In this document: piece after piece, positions 1 through 8,883 of the stretch
Layout: every line of letters starts with the position of its first letter
How positions within the stretch are numbered: the first letter of the stretch is position 1
The notes under the pieces: model-generated
Databases searched by the model: none
What the model was told of the DNA's origin: nothing
Seen by the model: only the letters and a program-made list of their open reading frames with translations
Made by a program: the position numbers and the translations under genes
NCBI RefSeq assembly: GCF_029269825.1
Contig: NZ_JARJHU010000008.1
Coordinates: 496,001-560,000, forward strand
Direction of reading: 5' to 3'
DNA length: 64,000 nt
From: Pedobacter sp. JY14-1
GTDB taxonomy: Bacteria > Bacteroidota > Bacteroidia > Sphingobacteriales > Sphingobacteriaceae

Positions 1-1163
1 GGCGTGAGGATACTTAAATTGTAAATAAGCTTCAATTTTTCATGTGCCACAATTAAAATGCCTGCAGGGTAACTTATAAATCCCAACAAGTTGCATAAAA
101 CCAGCCATCGGACGATCGCGATGGATTCCTCATATTCCGGTCCTACCCATGAAACTACAATTGGCCTCGCAAAGATGGTAACTGCTATTATTGGAAAAAC
201 TACCACTGGTATAGCAATTTTAATGACATGAAGGTAAAAGGACTGCAACTCTTGAACCTTACCAACACCAATAAAATGATTAAATCTTGAAGAAAATGGC
301 GAAAAGAAGACGCCGAGTAACGTCCGGAAAAAAGTTAATATGCTAAAGCCAATAGCGTAAACCGCTACCTTGTCAGCGCCCAATAGTTTGCTGATTGCAA
401 ATGAGTCGCTTTCGTAATAAGCCAACCAGGAAACAGTAACTACTAAGCCTGAGACGGCCAAGCCCTTTGTTCGCTTAAAAATCGTGCGGCTAAACTTAAA
501 GCATTTGATCAGAAATTTAAAATTGTATCCAAATACTCGCTTTGCAACCGTAAAACCATAAATGTATGATATCAAACTAATTACCTGTGTAAACAAAAAA
601 TAGCCGACAATATCGTATCTTCCAGATCCGAAAAAATAGAATACTGATACCAGCTTAATCAAATTGGCTATAATCAAAATTCGTTGTAGCAGATAATCTT
701 GAACCCTAATTCCAAATATCATTTGCAATATCCTTTGCAACACGATTGCCGGCGAAAATATTCCCAATATCAAAAGTAGTTTGGTTGCAACATCTTTCTG
801 ATAACCGACGCCGATATCCTTTACTAGCAGACTTGGGTTAACAGCCAGAAACAAGAAAAATACCGAAAAAAAAATTATAAAAATACTCAGAATAAAGTGT
901 GAGAAGCCAACTAACCTTATTTCACCTTCCATGTCACCTTTTGAAAAACATTCGGCAGCATACTTCATCCCCGCACCCAGAAAGCCCAAGTCGGCATAAG
1001 ACAAAAATACCGTCATTGAAATACACACCGAATAAATACCATAGATTGACTTGTTAGCACTCAGATAGGGAATGACGACAAATAGTGATGCGAAACCAAG
1101 CAATATGGATAGTACCTGGAAAAAATAGATTCTGATATATTTTTTTGTGTAGGAAATCTCCAA
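1..1163 (-). CDS. wzx: Wzx-type polysaccharide flippase (3' part cut by window edge)
   Basis: This is a partial gene: the reverse strand is open from an in-frame stop at 1185-1187 to base 1, giving about 387 residues of a protein that is usually 450-500 long. The translation begins with a short polar segment and then a run of long hydrophobic helices (for example SILLGFASLFVVIPYL, then FILSIFIIFFSVFFLFLAV), as in MATE-like O-antigen flippases that move undecaprenyl-linked repeat units across the inner membrane. No ATG lies near the N-terminus, so I place the start at the TTG at 1161-1163, which gives MEISYTKKYIR. It is the last visible gene of the polysaccharide cluster, 76 bp after the acyltransferase. 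The family call rests on hydrophobicity and context and is fairly safe; the substrate is inferred from the neighbouring legionaminic acid genes. Confidence 0.8.
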   Translation of the reverse strand, partial: MEISYTKKYIRIYFFQVLSILLGFASLFVVIPYLSANKSIYGIYSVCISMTVFLSYADLGFLGAGMKYAAECFSKGDMEGEIRLVGFSHFILSIFIIFFSVFFLFLAVNPSLLVKDIGVGYQKDVATKLLLILGIFSPAIVLQRILQMIFGIRVQDYLLQRILIIANLIKLVSVFYFFGSGRYDIVGYFLFTQVISLISYIYGFTVAKRVFGYNFKFLIKCFKFSRTIFKRTKGLAVSGLVVTVSWLAYYESDSFAISKLLGADKVAVYAIGFSILTFFRTLLGVFFSPFSSRFNHFIGVGKVQELQSFYLHVIKIAIPVVVFPIIAVTIFARPIVVSWVGPEYEESIAIVRWLVLCNLLGFISYPAGILIVAHEKLKLIYNLSILT

Positions 1164-1239
1164 GGCCCAATTTATTAGTTGAAGTTAAAAAACATAAAAC
1201 TTGACGTCTACTTCGATTTTCAAAGGCCTTATATATGTA

Positions 1240-1800
1240 CTAATCATTATTTAAGGTCTTGATTATCTTTGCAGGATTACCTACTGCAACGACATGCGCG
1301 GGAAGTGACTTGGTTACAATAGCCCCTGCACCAACGACTGAATTCTCTCCAATGGTCACTCCCGGTAAAATAATAGCGTTTGCGCCGACCCAACAACCCT
1401 TTTTAAGGATGACCGGCTTGTCCAGATAATAGCCTTGATCAATTATAGGTATATCCAATCGGTCGAAGCGATGATTATTAACGTAAATATGCACTCCGGA
1501 TCCAATCATAACGTCGTCCTCGATCTTAATTGAGGTCTCATTTTTATCGGCTGTTTCGCCAAACAACATTGTTCCGGGTCTTACAACTACTCTGCTGCCT
1601 ATTTCGATTTGTGAACATGATACTGCATACGCACCCGGTCTAAACTGAGCACTATCGGCAAATTTCTTGAATTTGCCTTTACATAAAGTCAACATTGAAT
1701 GTTGAAAGTACAGTTTCCAATGTGCAAAAGGAATATCAGGACCTATCCTATCTAATTTCTTAGTCGACCTAAACTTCTTTATAATATCAACTATTAGCAT
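1240..1800 (-). CDS. Hexapeptide-repeat (LbH) acyltransferase
   Basis: The 186-residue protein has a left-handed beta-helix of the WcaF/MaaT/NodL type. The C-terminal part carries imperfect hexapeptides (GCWVGANAIILPGVTIGENSV..) and ends with the family-typical AVGNPAKII. A middle segment (VMIGSGVHIYVNNHRF) carries the histidine expected in the active site of these CoA-dependent O-acetyltransferases. It overlaps the end of the HisF-like gene by 14 bp, so it is probably translated from the same message. In this context it most likely O- or N-acylates a sugar of the surface polysaccharide. The acceptor cannot be read from the sequence. Confidence 0.85.
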   Translation of the reverse strand: MLIVDIIKKFRSTKKLDRIGPDIPFAHWKLYFQHSMLTLCKGKFKKFADSAQFRPGAYAVSCSQIEIGSRVVVRPGTMLFGETADKNETSIKIEDDVMIGSGVHIYVNNHRFDRLDIPIIDQGYYLDKPVILKKGCWVGANAIILPGVTIGENSVVGAGAIVTKSLPAHVVAVGNPAKIIKTLNND

Positions 1801-2566
1801 TCCAATTGGCTATATTTTCACCTAAACTGATAATGTGATTTCTGGCATTAGGTAATCCATCTCCTATAAAATTGAAAAGATTGGCTGTTGCCACTGCGGC
1901 TATTCCGTCAGTTTTCAAACCCTCCAGAAGATGTTTTTCGTTGCCGGCCCCACCTGCAATGATTAGTGGGATGCTTAACAAATCCTTCACATTTAAGATG
2001 GTTTCCAGGTCATATCCGAAACCTGTTCCATCTTTATCAATACTATTCAAGTATATCTCGCCAACTCCGAGATCTTCCAGGTACGTTAGGTATTCCTTGA
2101 GCGAATATTCTATCTTCTTGGAACCGTCATTAACATACACCAAATGTCCTTCGGCTGTCGATTTATAATCTACCGAGGCTATAATGCTTTGGGAACCATA
2201 CTTTTCCACAAGTTCACGGACTATAAGTGGATTTTCATACTGCAGACTGTTCAATACTATTTTATCAGCCCCGCTTTTAAACAATAAATCAGCATCTGCC
2301 AATGATCGAATACCTCCGCCAGCAGCGACTGGAATGAACACATCATTTACGACTCCGCTTACTATGCTCGCAAATTGAGACAAATTCTTTTGGTTACGTG
2401 TTGCATCCAAAATAATGAGTTCATCGAGCGAGAATGAAATGTGCTGAAATTTGTAATTTTTTTCCAGCCATAAAAGGTTCCCAACTTTTTGCAGCCGAAA
2501 GTTCCGACTTTGCATGAAATAACCATCACTATGGATTAAGGTAAAAATGATCCGTTTTCTAAGCAT
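1787..2566 (-). CDS. wbuZ: HisF-like amidation-associated protein (WbuZ type)
   Basis: The 259-residue TIM barrel is clearly homologous to HisF, the cyclase subunit of imidazole glycerol phosphate synthase. GGGIR at 83-87 and GGAG at 205-208 are the two phosphate-binding loops, and SIDKDGT lies at 175-181. The Asp of strand 5 is kept (D133). However, the first catalytic Asp of true HisF (D11 in the IIPCLDV motif) is Ile here (IIFTLIHSDG), so histidine-pathway cyclisation is unlikely. Second HisF copies of this kind (WbuZ) sit in O-antigen loci and channel ammonia from a HisH partner to an N-acetyl sugar amidotransferase. Both partners are immediately upstream with 1-4 bp overlaps, which supports that role. 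Confidence 0.88.
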   Translation of the reverse strand: MLRKRIIFTLIHSDGYFMQSRNFRLQKVGNLLWLEKNYKFQHISFSLDELIILDATRNQKNLSQFASIVSGVVNDVFIPVAAGGGIRSLADADLLFKSGADKIVLNSLQYENPLIVRELVEKYGSQSIIASVDYKSTAEGHLVYVNDGSKKIEYSLKEYLTYLEDLGVGEIYLNSIDKDGTGFGYDLETILNVKDLLSIPLIIAGGAGNEKHLLEGLKTDGIAAVATANLFNFIGDGLPNARNHIISLGENIANWNANS

Positions 2567-3177
2567 TAGAATCGCTCGATAAAGTTTTTTAATAATCTTA
2601 AGCCATTATTTTGACTGAGCTCTGGATGAAATTGAACTCCCGCAACGTTATTATTTTCAAAACTTGCGACGAAACGACTTCCATATACGCAATGAGAAGC
2701 ACCAATATCATCCTCTGAGGTCATCTTAAAGCTATGTGTAAAATAAAAATCTGGTTCACTATTCAAACCATTGTATAGGCGAGAGTTTTCATTTACCTGT
2801 ATCTGATTAAACCCGACATGAGGGATTTTGATCCCTTCGCCATACAATTTGGTTACGACACCGTTTACAAAATTCAGTCCCTTGTTAAATCCACCCTCTT
2901 CACTAGAAAGTCCAAGTAATTGCATTCCTAAGCATATACCCAAAATTGGCTTGCCATCTTTCAAAACTGCTTCTGCGAGATGCTTTTCTAAATTTCGCTT
3001 TTTAATCTCTCTAACTGCTTCGCCAAAAGCACCTACGCCGGGAAGAATAATCTTGTCAGCCTTCAGAATATCATTGCGGTCACTTGAAACGATAACGCTT
3101 TTAACGCCCAAATACAAAAGAGAACTTTGGATGGAGCGAATATTACCCATTCCATAGTCAATGACAACTATATTCAT
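2566..3177 (-). CDS. wbuY: HisH-like glutamine amidotransferase (WbuY type)
   Basis: The 203-residue class I glutaminase has an intact catalytic triad: Cys82 in GICLGMQ, and His184 and Glu186 in VQFHPE. It would hydrolyse glutamine and pass ammonia to the HisF-like barrel. Most of the protein aligns with true HisH (MNIVVIDYGMGN at the start, ILPGVGAF at 44-51). The usual PHxGWN is PHVGFN here. Its start overlaps the amidotransferase stop by 4 bp and its stop overlaps the HisF-like start by 1 bp. Location in a sugar locus and pairing with an altered HisF argue for polysaccharide amidation rather than histidine synthesis. Confidence 0.88.
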   Translation of the reverse strand: MNIVVIDYGMGNIRSIQSSLLYLGVKSVIVSSDRNDILKADKIILPGVGAFGEAVREIKKRNLEKHLAEAVLKDGKPILGICLGMQLLGLSSEEGGFNKGLNFVNGVVTKLYGEGIKIPHVGFNQIQVNENSRLYNGLNSEPDFYFTHSFKMTSEDDIGASHCVYGSRFVASFENNNVAGVQFHPELSQNNGLRLLKNFIERF

Positions 3178-4319
3178 ATTGAAAAACTATCTCCCGGCGT
3201 GAACTTTGGCTGCCAGATTCCATCCACCTTTTCAAAAAGATCCTTATTCGCATATTTGTCCAATACGCTATCAAACTCATCTTTTGTCATCTTATAATAC
3301 TCAAGATATGTCTCGATCAATTCGTGCGGATAGGCATTGTCATACATTTTAACAAGGTTTAACCCCTGATCTCTGGTCATCGAACCTCTTCGTATTTCAA
3401 TGCCTGCGTCTTGCGTTGCCCGACCAAACCCAAATTTAAGATACATTAAGTAAGCGTGCAACGCATACAATGCCTGATCGTTTTGTGCAAAATTCGTAAA
3501 TGTATCTACATTCCCCTCATCTTTTTCCAACAAGCCACAATGCTCTTTTGCAACGACATAGTTTCGGTATGAGTCCCATGATTCGTAGTATGACCAGTGT
3601 GTAAAGGTCAACCCTACTTCAGACACTTCCTGCTCCGAAGGAAAATTGAAAAAGTACAGGTCTGAATCAGCTATGTCCCCATCACTCTTTATCATTTCAA
3701 AGACCTTTTCATGACCACCTTCCAGATAGATACTACGCATATAGTCAATTCCATAAAGCGGATTATACTTGCTTTGTGTAGATCCGCCATACTCAATTTC
3801 TCCATCCTCTCCATAAACCAATAGCGGAATTCTGAAATTAGCCGCTGTACGGATGACTGCAGTATGGATTGCAATTAGCCATCCATAGTATGGAAACCCC
3901 TTCTCAATAAATCCATATTTATTCAATCGATCAAGCACTTTTGGATTTATAGAAATGTGAATATGGTTGAACCCTGATTGTATAAAGTTAAAGAGGTTCG
4001 CATCACCTATAGGTAACGAAAGTGCTGGACGTACGGTGACAGCCAAGGGATTCATTCCAAACTTGTTCTTTAACATGTAGGCTACATATGAACCGTCTTT
4101 ACCGCCGCTTACAGGTACTATACAATCAAAGCTGCCATTGGAAGATCTATGTTTAGCGAGCAGTTCTTCCAGCTCTTTTTGTCTTGGTGTCCAGTCCATT
4201 TGTTTCTTTTCTTCCATCCACTGACACGCATTACACCATTGACGTTCATCAAATGAAATCCGAGGTCTGGTTGACATGTTCAGGCAGTTCGCACACCAAA
4301 AAATCTTATTCTCTTTCAT
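3174..4319 (-). CDS. wbuX: N-acetyl sugar amidotransferase (WbuX/PseA/PtmG family)
   Basis: This PP-loop ATP pyrophosphatase family enzyme carries the P-loop SGGKDGS about 71 residues in. Near the N-terminus are two Cys pairs (CANC and CNAC) that probably bind zinc. Enzymes of this group (WbpG/WbuX, PseA, PtmG) convert an acetamido group on a sugar into an acetamidino group, with ammonia supplied by a HisH/HisF pair, which follows directly. I start at the ATG at 4319, giving MKENKIFWCANC and 381 residues, because the family begins close to the first Cys pair. An in-frame ATG at 4349 would add ten residues and overlap the upstream SDR by 10 bp. The likely substrate is legionaminic acid or its precursor. 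Confidence 0.9.
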   Translation of the reverse strand: MKENKIFWCANCLNMSTRPRISFDERQWCNACQWMEEKKQMDWTPRQKELEELLAKHRSSNGSFDCIVPVSGGKDGSYVAYMLKNKFGMNPLAVTVRPALSLPIGDANLFNFIQSGFNHIHISINPKVLDRLNKYGFIEKGFPYYGWLIAIHTAVIRTAANFRIPLLVYGEDGEIEYGGSTQSKYNPLYGIDYMRSIYLEGGHEKVFEMIKSDGDIADSDLYFFNFPSEQEVSEVGLTFTHWSYYESWDSYRNYVVAKEHCGLLEKDEGNVDTFTNFAQNDQALYALHAYLMYLKFGFGRATQDAGIEIRRGSMTRDQGLNLVKMYDNAYPHELIETYLEYYKMTKDEFDSVLDKYANKDLFEKVDGIWQPKFTPGDSFSI

Positions 4320-4339
4320 ATTTACTTGTAGCTTTTTCA

Positions 4340-5080
4340 CTATATACATGTCCAGCCTCCATCGACAGCCAGATTTTGTCCAGTCAAATACTTAGCATCA
4401 TCCGAGAGTAGAAATACCACAACTGGGGATATATCATCTGGTAGACCCATTCTTCTCATCGGAACTTTTGCTTCATAATTTTTTACAAAAATAGGATTTT
4501 GATTATCAAATATGCCTCCCGGAGATACGCAATTTGCCCGGATATTATGTGGCCCCAGATAAGAGGCGATATAACGCGTGAAATTAATCAATCCGCCTTT
4601 TATAGCAGAATATGCGGTAGGCATCGTCATCCCAGTTCCTTCATAGACAGTGAAATCAGGCCCAACCATCCCATAGATTGAAGACATTGTCACTATTGAT
4701 CCTGATTTTTGACTAATCATTTGTTTTGCGACCTTCTGGGTCAACATAAAATAACTATTTAATTGCCAGTCAATATTTTGCTGCCATGAAGTGTATGATA
4801 TCTCTTCAAATCTGGTTCCCCAGTCACCTGTACGCGGATATGCATTATTTACCAGTCCATCTATCCGCCCAAATTTTGATACTATCAACTCTATGACAGC
4901 TTTGACAGAAGACTCGCTGGTAACATCGCAATAAAAAAAATTTTCAGCATCAGGCGTGTCCTGTTGAATATCCAGGTTGATGCATTTACCGCCCGCAATG
5001 TTAATGGATTTGATAATATCACGTCCAAGTAAGCCGCTTCCCCCAGTTATTACAACTATCTTATCTTTTAATCTATTCAT
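4340..5080 (-). CDS. ptmA: Short-chain dehydrogenase, PtmA-like
   Basis: This is a 246-residue classical SDR. The cofactor loop TGGSGLLG is at 12-19, NNA at 78-80, the catalytic serine near 133-134, and Tyr157/Lys161 form YSAIK. The C-terminal DGGWTCI is typical of the group. The gene order legI-legG-ptmE-legF-ptmF-ptmA-ptmG here closely resembles the Campylobacter flagellin-glycan locus, where ptmA is an SDR of this size. I therefore call it PtmA-like. The family is certain; its exact reaction in making or modifying legionaminic acid I cannot derive from sequence. It overlaps the PtmF-like gene by 8 bp. Confidence 0.83.
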   Translation of the reverse strand: MNRLKDKIVVITGGSGLLGRDIIKSINIAGGKCINLDIQQDTPDAENFFYCDVTSESSVKAVIELIVSKFGRIDGLVNNAYPRTGDWGTRFEEISYTSWQQNIDWQLNSYFMLTQKVAKQMISQKSGSIVTMSSIYGMVGPDFTVYEGTGMTMPTAYSAIKGGLINFTRYIASYLGPHNIRANCVSPGGIFDNQNPIFVKNYEAKVPMRRMGLPDDISPVVVFLLSDDAKYLTGQNLAVDGGWTCI

Positions 5081-5999
5081 CAGTCAAACATGTATGAAGA
5101 ACTTCAATCGAATCCTTAAAGGTATTCATTGGCAGTCTATTAGTACCGAGGCAATCAATAAAATATTGCATTTGTGCCAGATAGGTCTCATTTATACTGT
5201 AACTATCGTCACCTGTGAAAATCGCATCTCCCGCCCCGTCGACTATCTTGTTCTTCAAAAGATCAACATGCCATGTTTTATCCTCGTAAACTATTTCAAA
5301 TGTTCTTTTTGGCTCACGCCTGAAATAATTTAAAATGACGCTCGCCGAAAATGATCGATAGTCCAAAATGTAATTGGCATAATCTATCGCTGAGATATTC
5401 AGGCTTGAACGATTAGTTTTAACGCTTTTTACTGAAACCGGCGCACCAAAAATCCAATGAAGATAGTCCAACTCATGAAATAAATCAAGATGAACTCCTC
5501 CGCCCATCTCACTATTCGCGCTGTATATAGACCTAAAGTCCTGCCCAGGACGCCATTCCGGCAAATATGAACCGCAATAGACATTGATTTCGTTAATTCT
5601 TCGGTGTCCTTTGGATAGATGATTTTTAACGTATTGGATACATGGGTGAAACCTGAGGTTACAAGCTACATATGTGAATAGTCCCGATGATTTGACTTTG
5701 CTATCTAATTTTTCTGCGTCATCTAAATTGGACACCGGAGGCTTTTCGATAAAGAGGGGTATATGGCTATCCGAAAGAAGCTCGATATACTTAGCATGCA
5801 ATTTTGTAGGATTTGAAATGATCGCAAAATCTGGCTTTACAGGGAGTTGATTTAAATCAAATATATTTTCAATACCCTCATAATACTTTACGTTAAAATC
5901 GGACCTTAAAGCAAATAAGCGGCAATCCAGTCCAATTGCCTTTAATGCATTGATATGCTTCCGGGCAATAGACCCAAACCCAACAATCAGAACATTCAT
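5073..5999 (-). CDS. ptmF: Gfo/Idh/MocA oxidoreductase, PtmF-like
   Basis: The 308-residue protein begins with a Rossmann fold (VLIVGFGSIARKH, residues 3-15). It carries the family EKP motif at 85-87 and the C-terminal domain signature around GGGVHLDLFHELDYL, whose His is usually catalytic. Gfo/Idh enzymes oxidise or reduce sugar hydroxyls with NAD(P). It starts with a 4 bp overlap on the cytidylyltransferase stop. The neighbourhood matches that of Campylobacter ptmF, hence the name; the step is not assigned from sequence alone. Confidence 0.82.
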   Translation of the reverse strand: MNVLIVGFGSIARKHINALKAIGLDCRLFALRSDFNVKYYEGIENIFDLNQLPVKPDFAIISNPTKLHAKYIELLSDSHIPLFIEKPPVSNLDDAEKLDSKVKSSGLFTYVACNLRFHPCIQYVKNHLSKGHRRINEINVYCGSYLPEWRPGQDFRSIYSANSEMGGGVHLDLFHELDYLHWIFGAPVSVKSVKTNRSSLNISAIDYANYILDYRSFSASVILNYFRREPKRTFEIVYEDKTWHVDLLKNKIVDGAGDAIFTGDDSYSINETYLAQMQYFIDCLGTNRLPMNTFKDSIEVLHTCLTDE

Positions 6000-6715
6000 A
6001 GCAAATCTACTTTTCCTGACGCCAGTAAATATTCAAGAAACTCGAAATCGATCGGGTGATCAAGGTCAAAACAGATATGATCCATCTGGAAAATGAGAGA
6101 CTTCTCTGTGATTGGTGACTTCAACCCCTTATCAAAAAATGACCTCCGATACCAATAAAATGAGGCATTCAAATCGTAAACAGCTGGTGCAGCCTGCCTA
6201 GTCATAATCGACCCGTCTTGACTCGTTTTTACAATTCCATAGTATCCAGAGGCCTTTTTTTCAACCATATTAAAATAGGGGTTCCGAGCCGCTGCGTTTA
6301 CAGAAAACAGTGTTAGCGCATTTTCATCATTCACTATAAACTGAAAGGCGGCTTCCAAATCTTCTAGCGTTCTTAATGGGGAAGTGATGTCAAGATCCAA
6401 AATAAAATCATAAATAGTTCCATTTTTTTTTTCTTCATACAAAAGCAAATCAGCGATAGTATCAATTTTCCCCGCAGAATCGGATGCCAAAATTTCAGGG
6501 CGGACGTATTCCGATGCGATACCAAGATTGCCAGCGGTATCCCTAATCGCATCGCTATCTGTTGACAACGCTATTTTGCAGTCATATTTCGATGCAAACT
6601 GCTTCGCTACATTTATTGAGTAAGCGATAAGTGGCTTTCCCGCGAGTAGCTTTATGTTTTTACCTGGAATTCCTTTGGAACCACCTCGTCCGCAAAGTGT
6701 AATTAAGATTTTCAA
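5996..6715 (-). CDS. legF: CMP-legionaminic acid synthase (cytidylyltransferase)
   Basis: The 239-residue acylneuraminate cytidylyltransferase shows the CTP-binding signature RGGSKGIPGKN near residues 10-20. The DLDITSPLR segment that follows in the middle is typical of NeuA/PtmB/LegF. It would couple CTP to the free nonulosonic acid to give the CMP-sugar donor used by glycosyltransferases. LegF, PseF and NeuA are hard to separate by eye. I choose the legionaminic version because the cluster has a LegG-type hydrolysing epimerase and a PtmE-like guanylyltransferase, which point to GDP-linked precursors. Confidence 0.88.
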   Translation of the reverse strand: MKILITLCGRGGSKGIPGKNIKLLAGKPLIAYSINVAKQFASKYDCKIALSTDSDAIRDTAGNLGIASEYVRPEILASDSAGKIDTIADLLLYEEKKNGTIYDFILDLDITSPLRTLEDLEAAFQFIVNDENALTLFSVNAAARNPYFNMVEKKASGYYGIVKTSQDGSIMTRQAAPAVYDLNASFYWYRRSFFDKGLKSPITEKSLIFQMDHICFDLDHPIDFEFLEYLLASGKVDLL

Positions 6716-6719
6716 AGTC

Positions 6720-7781
6720 CTACAATTTGATGTGTTTAATATCTTCCTGAGCTTTTAAGAGATCGTTATGCTTGCCAATATCCAACCAGTATCCCAAAAG
6801 GGGATAATGAACCAACGATGTCTGATTGTTTTGCATAACCGAGTTCATTAAGTCTGTTGCATTAAAGAAATCGCCCTTTTTGAAAACTTCTTTCAAACGG
6901 AATTTGAAGAGATAGATACCTCCATTCGAATAATAGGTATAGCTGGGCTTTTCAGAAAAAGAAGTAATGAAATTACCAGAGGTTTCAAGCACCGCATAGG
7001 GTATAGTGACATTATAAGGAACGCTGGCGATTGCCATTACAGCCTCCTTCTCTTTATAGAAATTGTAAAAATCCTCAAAATCGATATTAGTAAGAAGGTC
7101 CGAATTCATGACAAGGATATCTTCATAGTCAATCGAATCAATCAATCCCAATGCGCCAATTGTACCTAGTGGCTGATCCTCCTGAACATAATGAATATTA
7201 ATTCCTTTCTGGGAACCATCTCCTAAATAATCGATGATTTGGCTTTTCAAGTATTTGACACTGATAAATATATCCTTTATACCGTATGATACCAGCCTAT
7301 CTATATTATGTTCTATAATTGGCTTGTCGCCAACTTTTAGCATAGGTTTGGGTATGGTTTCTGTTAATGGTTTCAGCCGTTCCCCTTTTCCGCCTGCCAT
7401 AATTAAAGCTGATAATGGAAGTTTCGTCCTTGATTTTTTCAAATCAAGAATATCGAGTAGTTGAAAGCTATCATCTGTCACAGGGATCAAATTGATATCA
7501 GCTTCTCTAAATAATCTGATTTGCTGAAAATCGCTGTCCGCCTCTCTAAGAAATTTGAAGTTGATATTCATGAACGCCGCAACAGGATCGGAAATCTCCA
7601 GGCCATTTAAGAGTCCCCTGCGTATGTCTCCATCGGTTAGGGATCCAAGAAGCCTGTTTTCTTCATTGACAACAAATAGAGTTCGGCTAACGCTGTCAGC
7701 GAGGATATCCAGTGCCTTAAGTGCTGCACGGGCAGGTTGATTAGATTTAACAATATGTTGGTTCCTGTCTTTCATATCCAA
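6720..7781 (-). CDS. ptmE: CBS-domain sugar-1-phosphate guanylyltransferase (PtmE-like)
   Basis: This 353-residue fusion has two CBS motifs over residues 1-115 (FVVNEENRLLGSLTDGDIRR and LIPVTDDSFQLLDILDL). A nucleotidyltransferase domain follows, with the NTP loop MAGGKGERLKPLT at 128-140 and PKPMLKVGDKP soon after. Proteins of this architecture include Campylobacter PtmE, which forms the GDP-hexosamine that feeds the legionaminic acid route. The first 35 bp overlap the end of legG. The CBS pair may sense nucleotides. The guanylyl specificity is inferred from architecture and context. Confidence 0.85.
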   Translation of the reverse strand: MDMKDRNQHIVKSNQPARAALKALDILADSVSRTLFVVNEENRLLGSLTDGDIRRGLLNGLEISDPVAAFMNINFKFLREADSDFQQIRLFREADINLIPVTDDSFQLLDILDLKKSRTKLPLSALIMAGGKGERLKPLTETIPKPMLKVGDKPIIEHNIDRLVSYGIKDIFISVKYLKSQIIDYLGDGSQKGINIHYVQEDQPLGTIGALGLIDSIDYEDILVMNSDLLTNIDFEDFYNFYKEKEAVMAIASVPYNVTIPYAVLETSGNFITSFSEKPSYTYYSNGGIYLFKFRLKEVFKKGDFFNATDLMNSVMQNNQTSLVHYPLLGYWLDIGKHNDLLKAQEDIKHIKL

Positions 7782-8883
7782 AGTTTTCCTTTAAAACTTG
7801 AATCAAATGTTGCACACAATTGTCTCTGTAATAGATATTCTCTCCATCAAATGCACCCAACTGCTCAATATTCGCAATTGCTGAAATGATCTGATCTTTT
7901 GCGACACTTGTGTGAATTACATTTTCACTACATGCACGGCCTTCTTGCCTATTTCCTACATTAATAACGTATTTCCCAAAGGAAGCTGCTTCAATTATGC
8001 CACTTGATGTATTACCAAGTAAAAACGAGCAATACTTCAAGGCAGAAAAGTAACTTTGTGATCCAAGATTTTCGATCAGAAATACGCGATCATTATTTTC
8101 TGTTTCGTTGGTCAAAATCGTCCTGATAAGATTTCCCGATGTATCTGCATTAGGCATTGTAATTAAAAACTGATAGTCTGTAGTATCGTCTATAACTTGC
8201 ATGAGTTCCATTATGTGATGAGCATTTAAGCTCGAATTCACAGTCTCAGGGTGGAAGGTCATCAAAATGGTTTTTAAAGAAAGATCGATTCCCCATCGTT
8301 CTTTAAATTCCTGCTGAGTAAGCAGTTCCATTTCCGAAATACCTGCAAGGCTTAATGCACCGACATTGTAAATATGTTCGGATGATCCCCTAATCTCTGC
8401 CACCCGTTTGGCATACTGGTCCGTAGCCACAAAATGCCATTTAGATGCTAATGTGATTGCGTGCCTGAAAATATTGTCTATGGCTCCTAGTGTGGTCTCT
8501 CCTCCGTGTAAGTGTGCAAAAGGTATATTATACGCAATACCGGCTGTAACAGCAGCGAACATCTCATACCGATCACCAAGGCAAAATACCAAATCAAATT
8601 CACTTTGAAAGGCTGACCAGAATGCTGCAAACTTAATAGTTGTTAATCCAATTGCAGTTGAAACTGCTTCCTGGCTGTCGGTCAAAAGCATCGATTCAAT
8701 TCGGTATTTTATATCAAATCCAAGTTCTTTGATATGGTTGGCCGTATTACCATAAAACGAAGACAAATGAGTTCCGAAAACAATTAAGTTGACGTCGAAG
8801 AACTCATCAGAACGCATTCTCTTCAGCATTGGCAGATAAATTCCGAAATCAGCCCTAGAACTCGTTAAAATACCAATTCTCAT
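7747..8883 (-). CDS. legG: Hydrolysing NDP-sugar 2-epimerase (LegG/NeuC)
   Basis: The 378-residue GT-B fold protein of the NeuC/WecB superfamily begins RIGILTSSRADFGIY, typical of the hydrolysing type. It also has LGDRYEM, HLHGGE near the middle and LLGNTSSGIIEAASFG in the C-terminal half. It should remove the nucleotide and invert C2 of the NDP-2,4-diacetamido-trideoxyhexose, giving the six-carbon substrate of LegI. A 4 bp overlap joins it to legI upstream, so their expression is coupled. NeuC itself (sialic acid) is the alternative, but the legB/legC/legH genes upstream make that less likely. Confidence 0.88.
   Translation of the reverse strand: MRIGILTSSRADFGIYLPMLKRMRSDEFFDVNLIVFGTHLSSFYGNTANHIKELGFDIKYRIESMLLTDSQEAVSTAIGLTTIKFAAFWSAFQSEFDLVFCLGDRYEMFAAVTAGIAYNIPFAHLHGGETTLGAIDNIFRHAITLASKWHFVATDQYAKRVAEIRGSSEHIYNVGALSLAGISEMELLTQQEFKERWGIDLSLKTILMTFHPETVNSSLNAHHIMELMQVIDDTTDYQFLITMPNADTSGNLIRTILTNETENNDRVFLIENLGSQSYFSALKYCSFLLGNTSSGIIEAASFGKYVINVGNRQEGRACSENVIHTSVAKDQIISAIANIEQLGAFDGENIYYRDNCVQHLIQVLKENFGYERQEPTYC

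Noticed and set aside
2566..3177. True histidine-biosynthesis hisH/hisF
   Set aside because: They stand in a sugar cluster next to an amidotransferase, no other his gene is near, and the HisF lacks Asp11.
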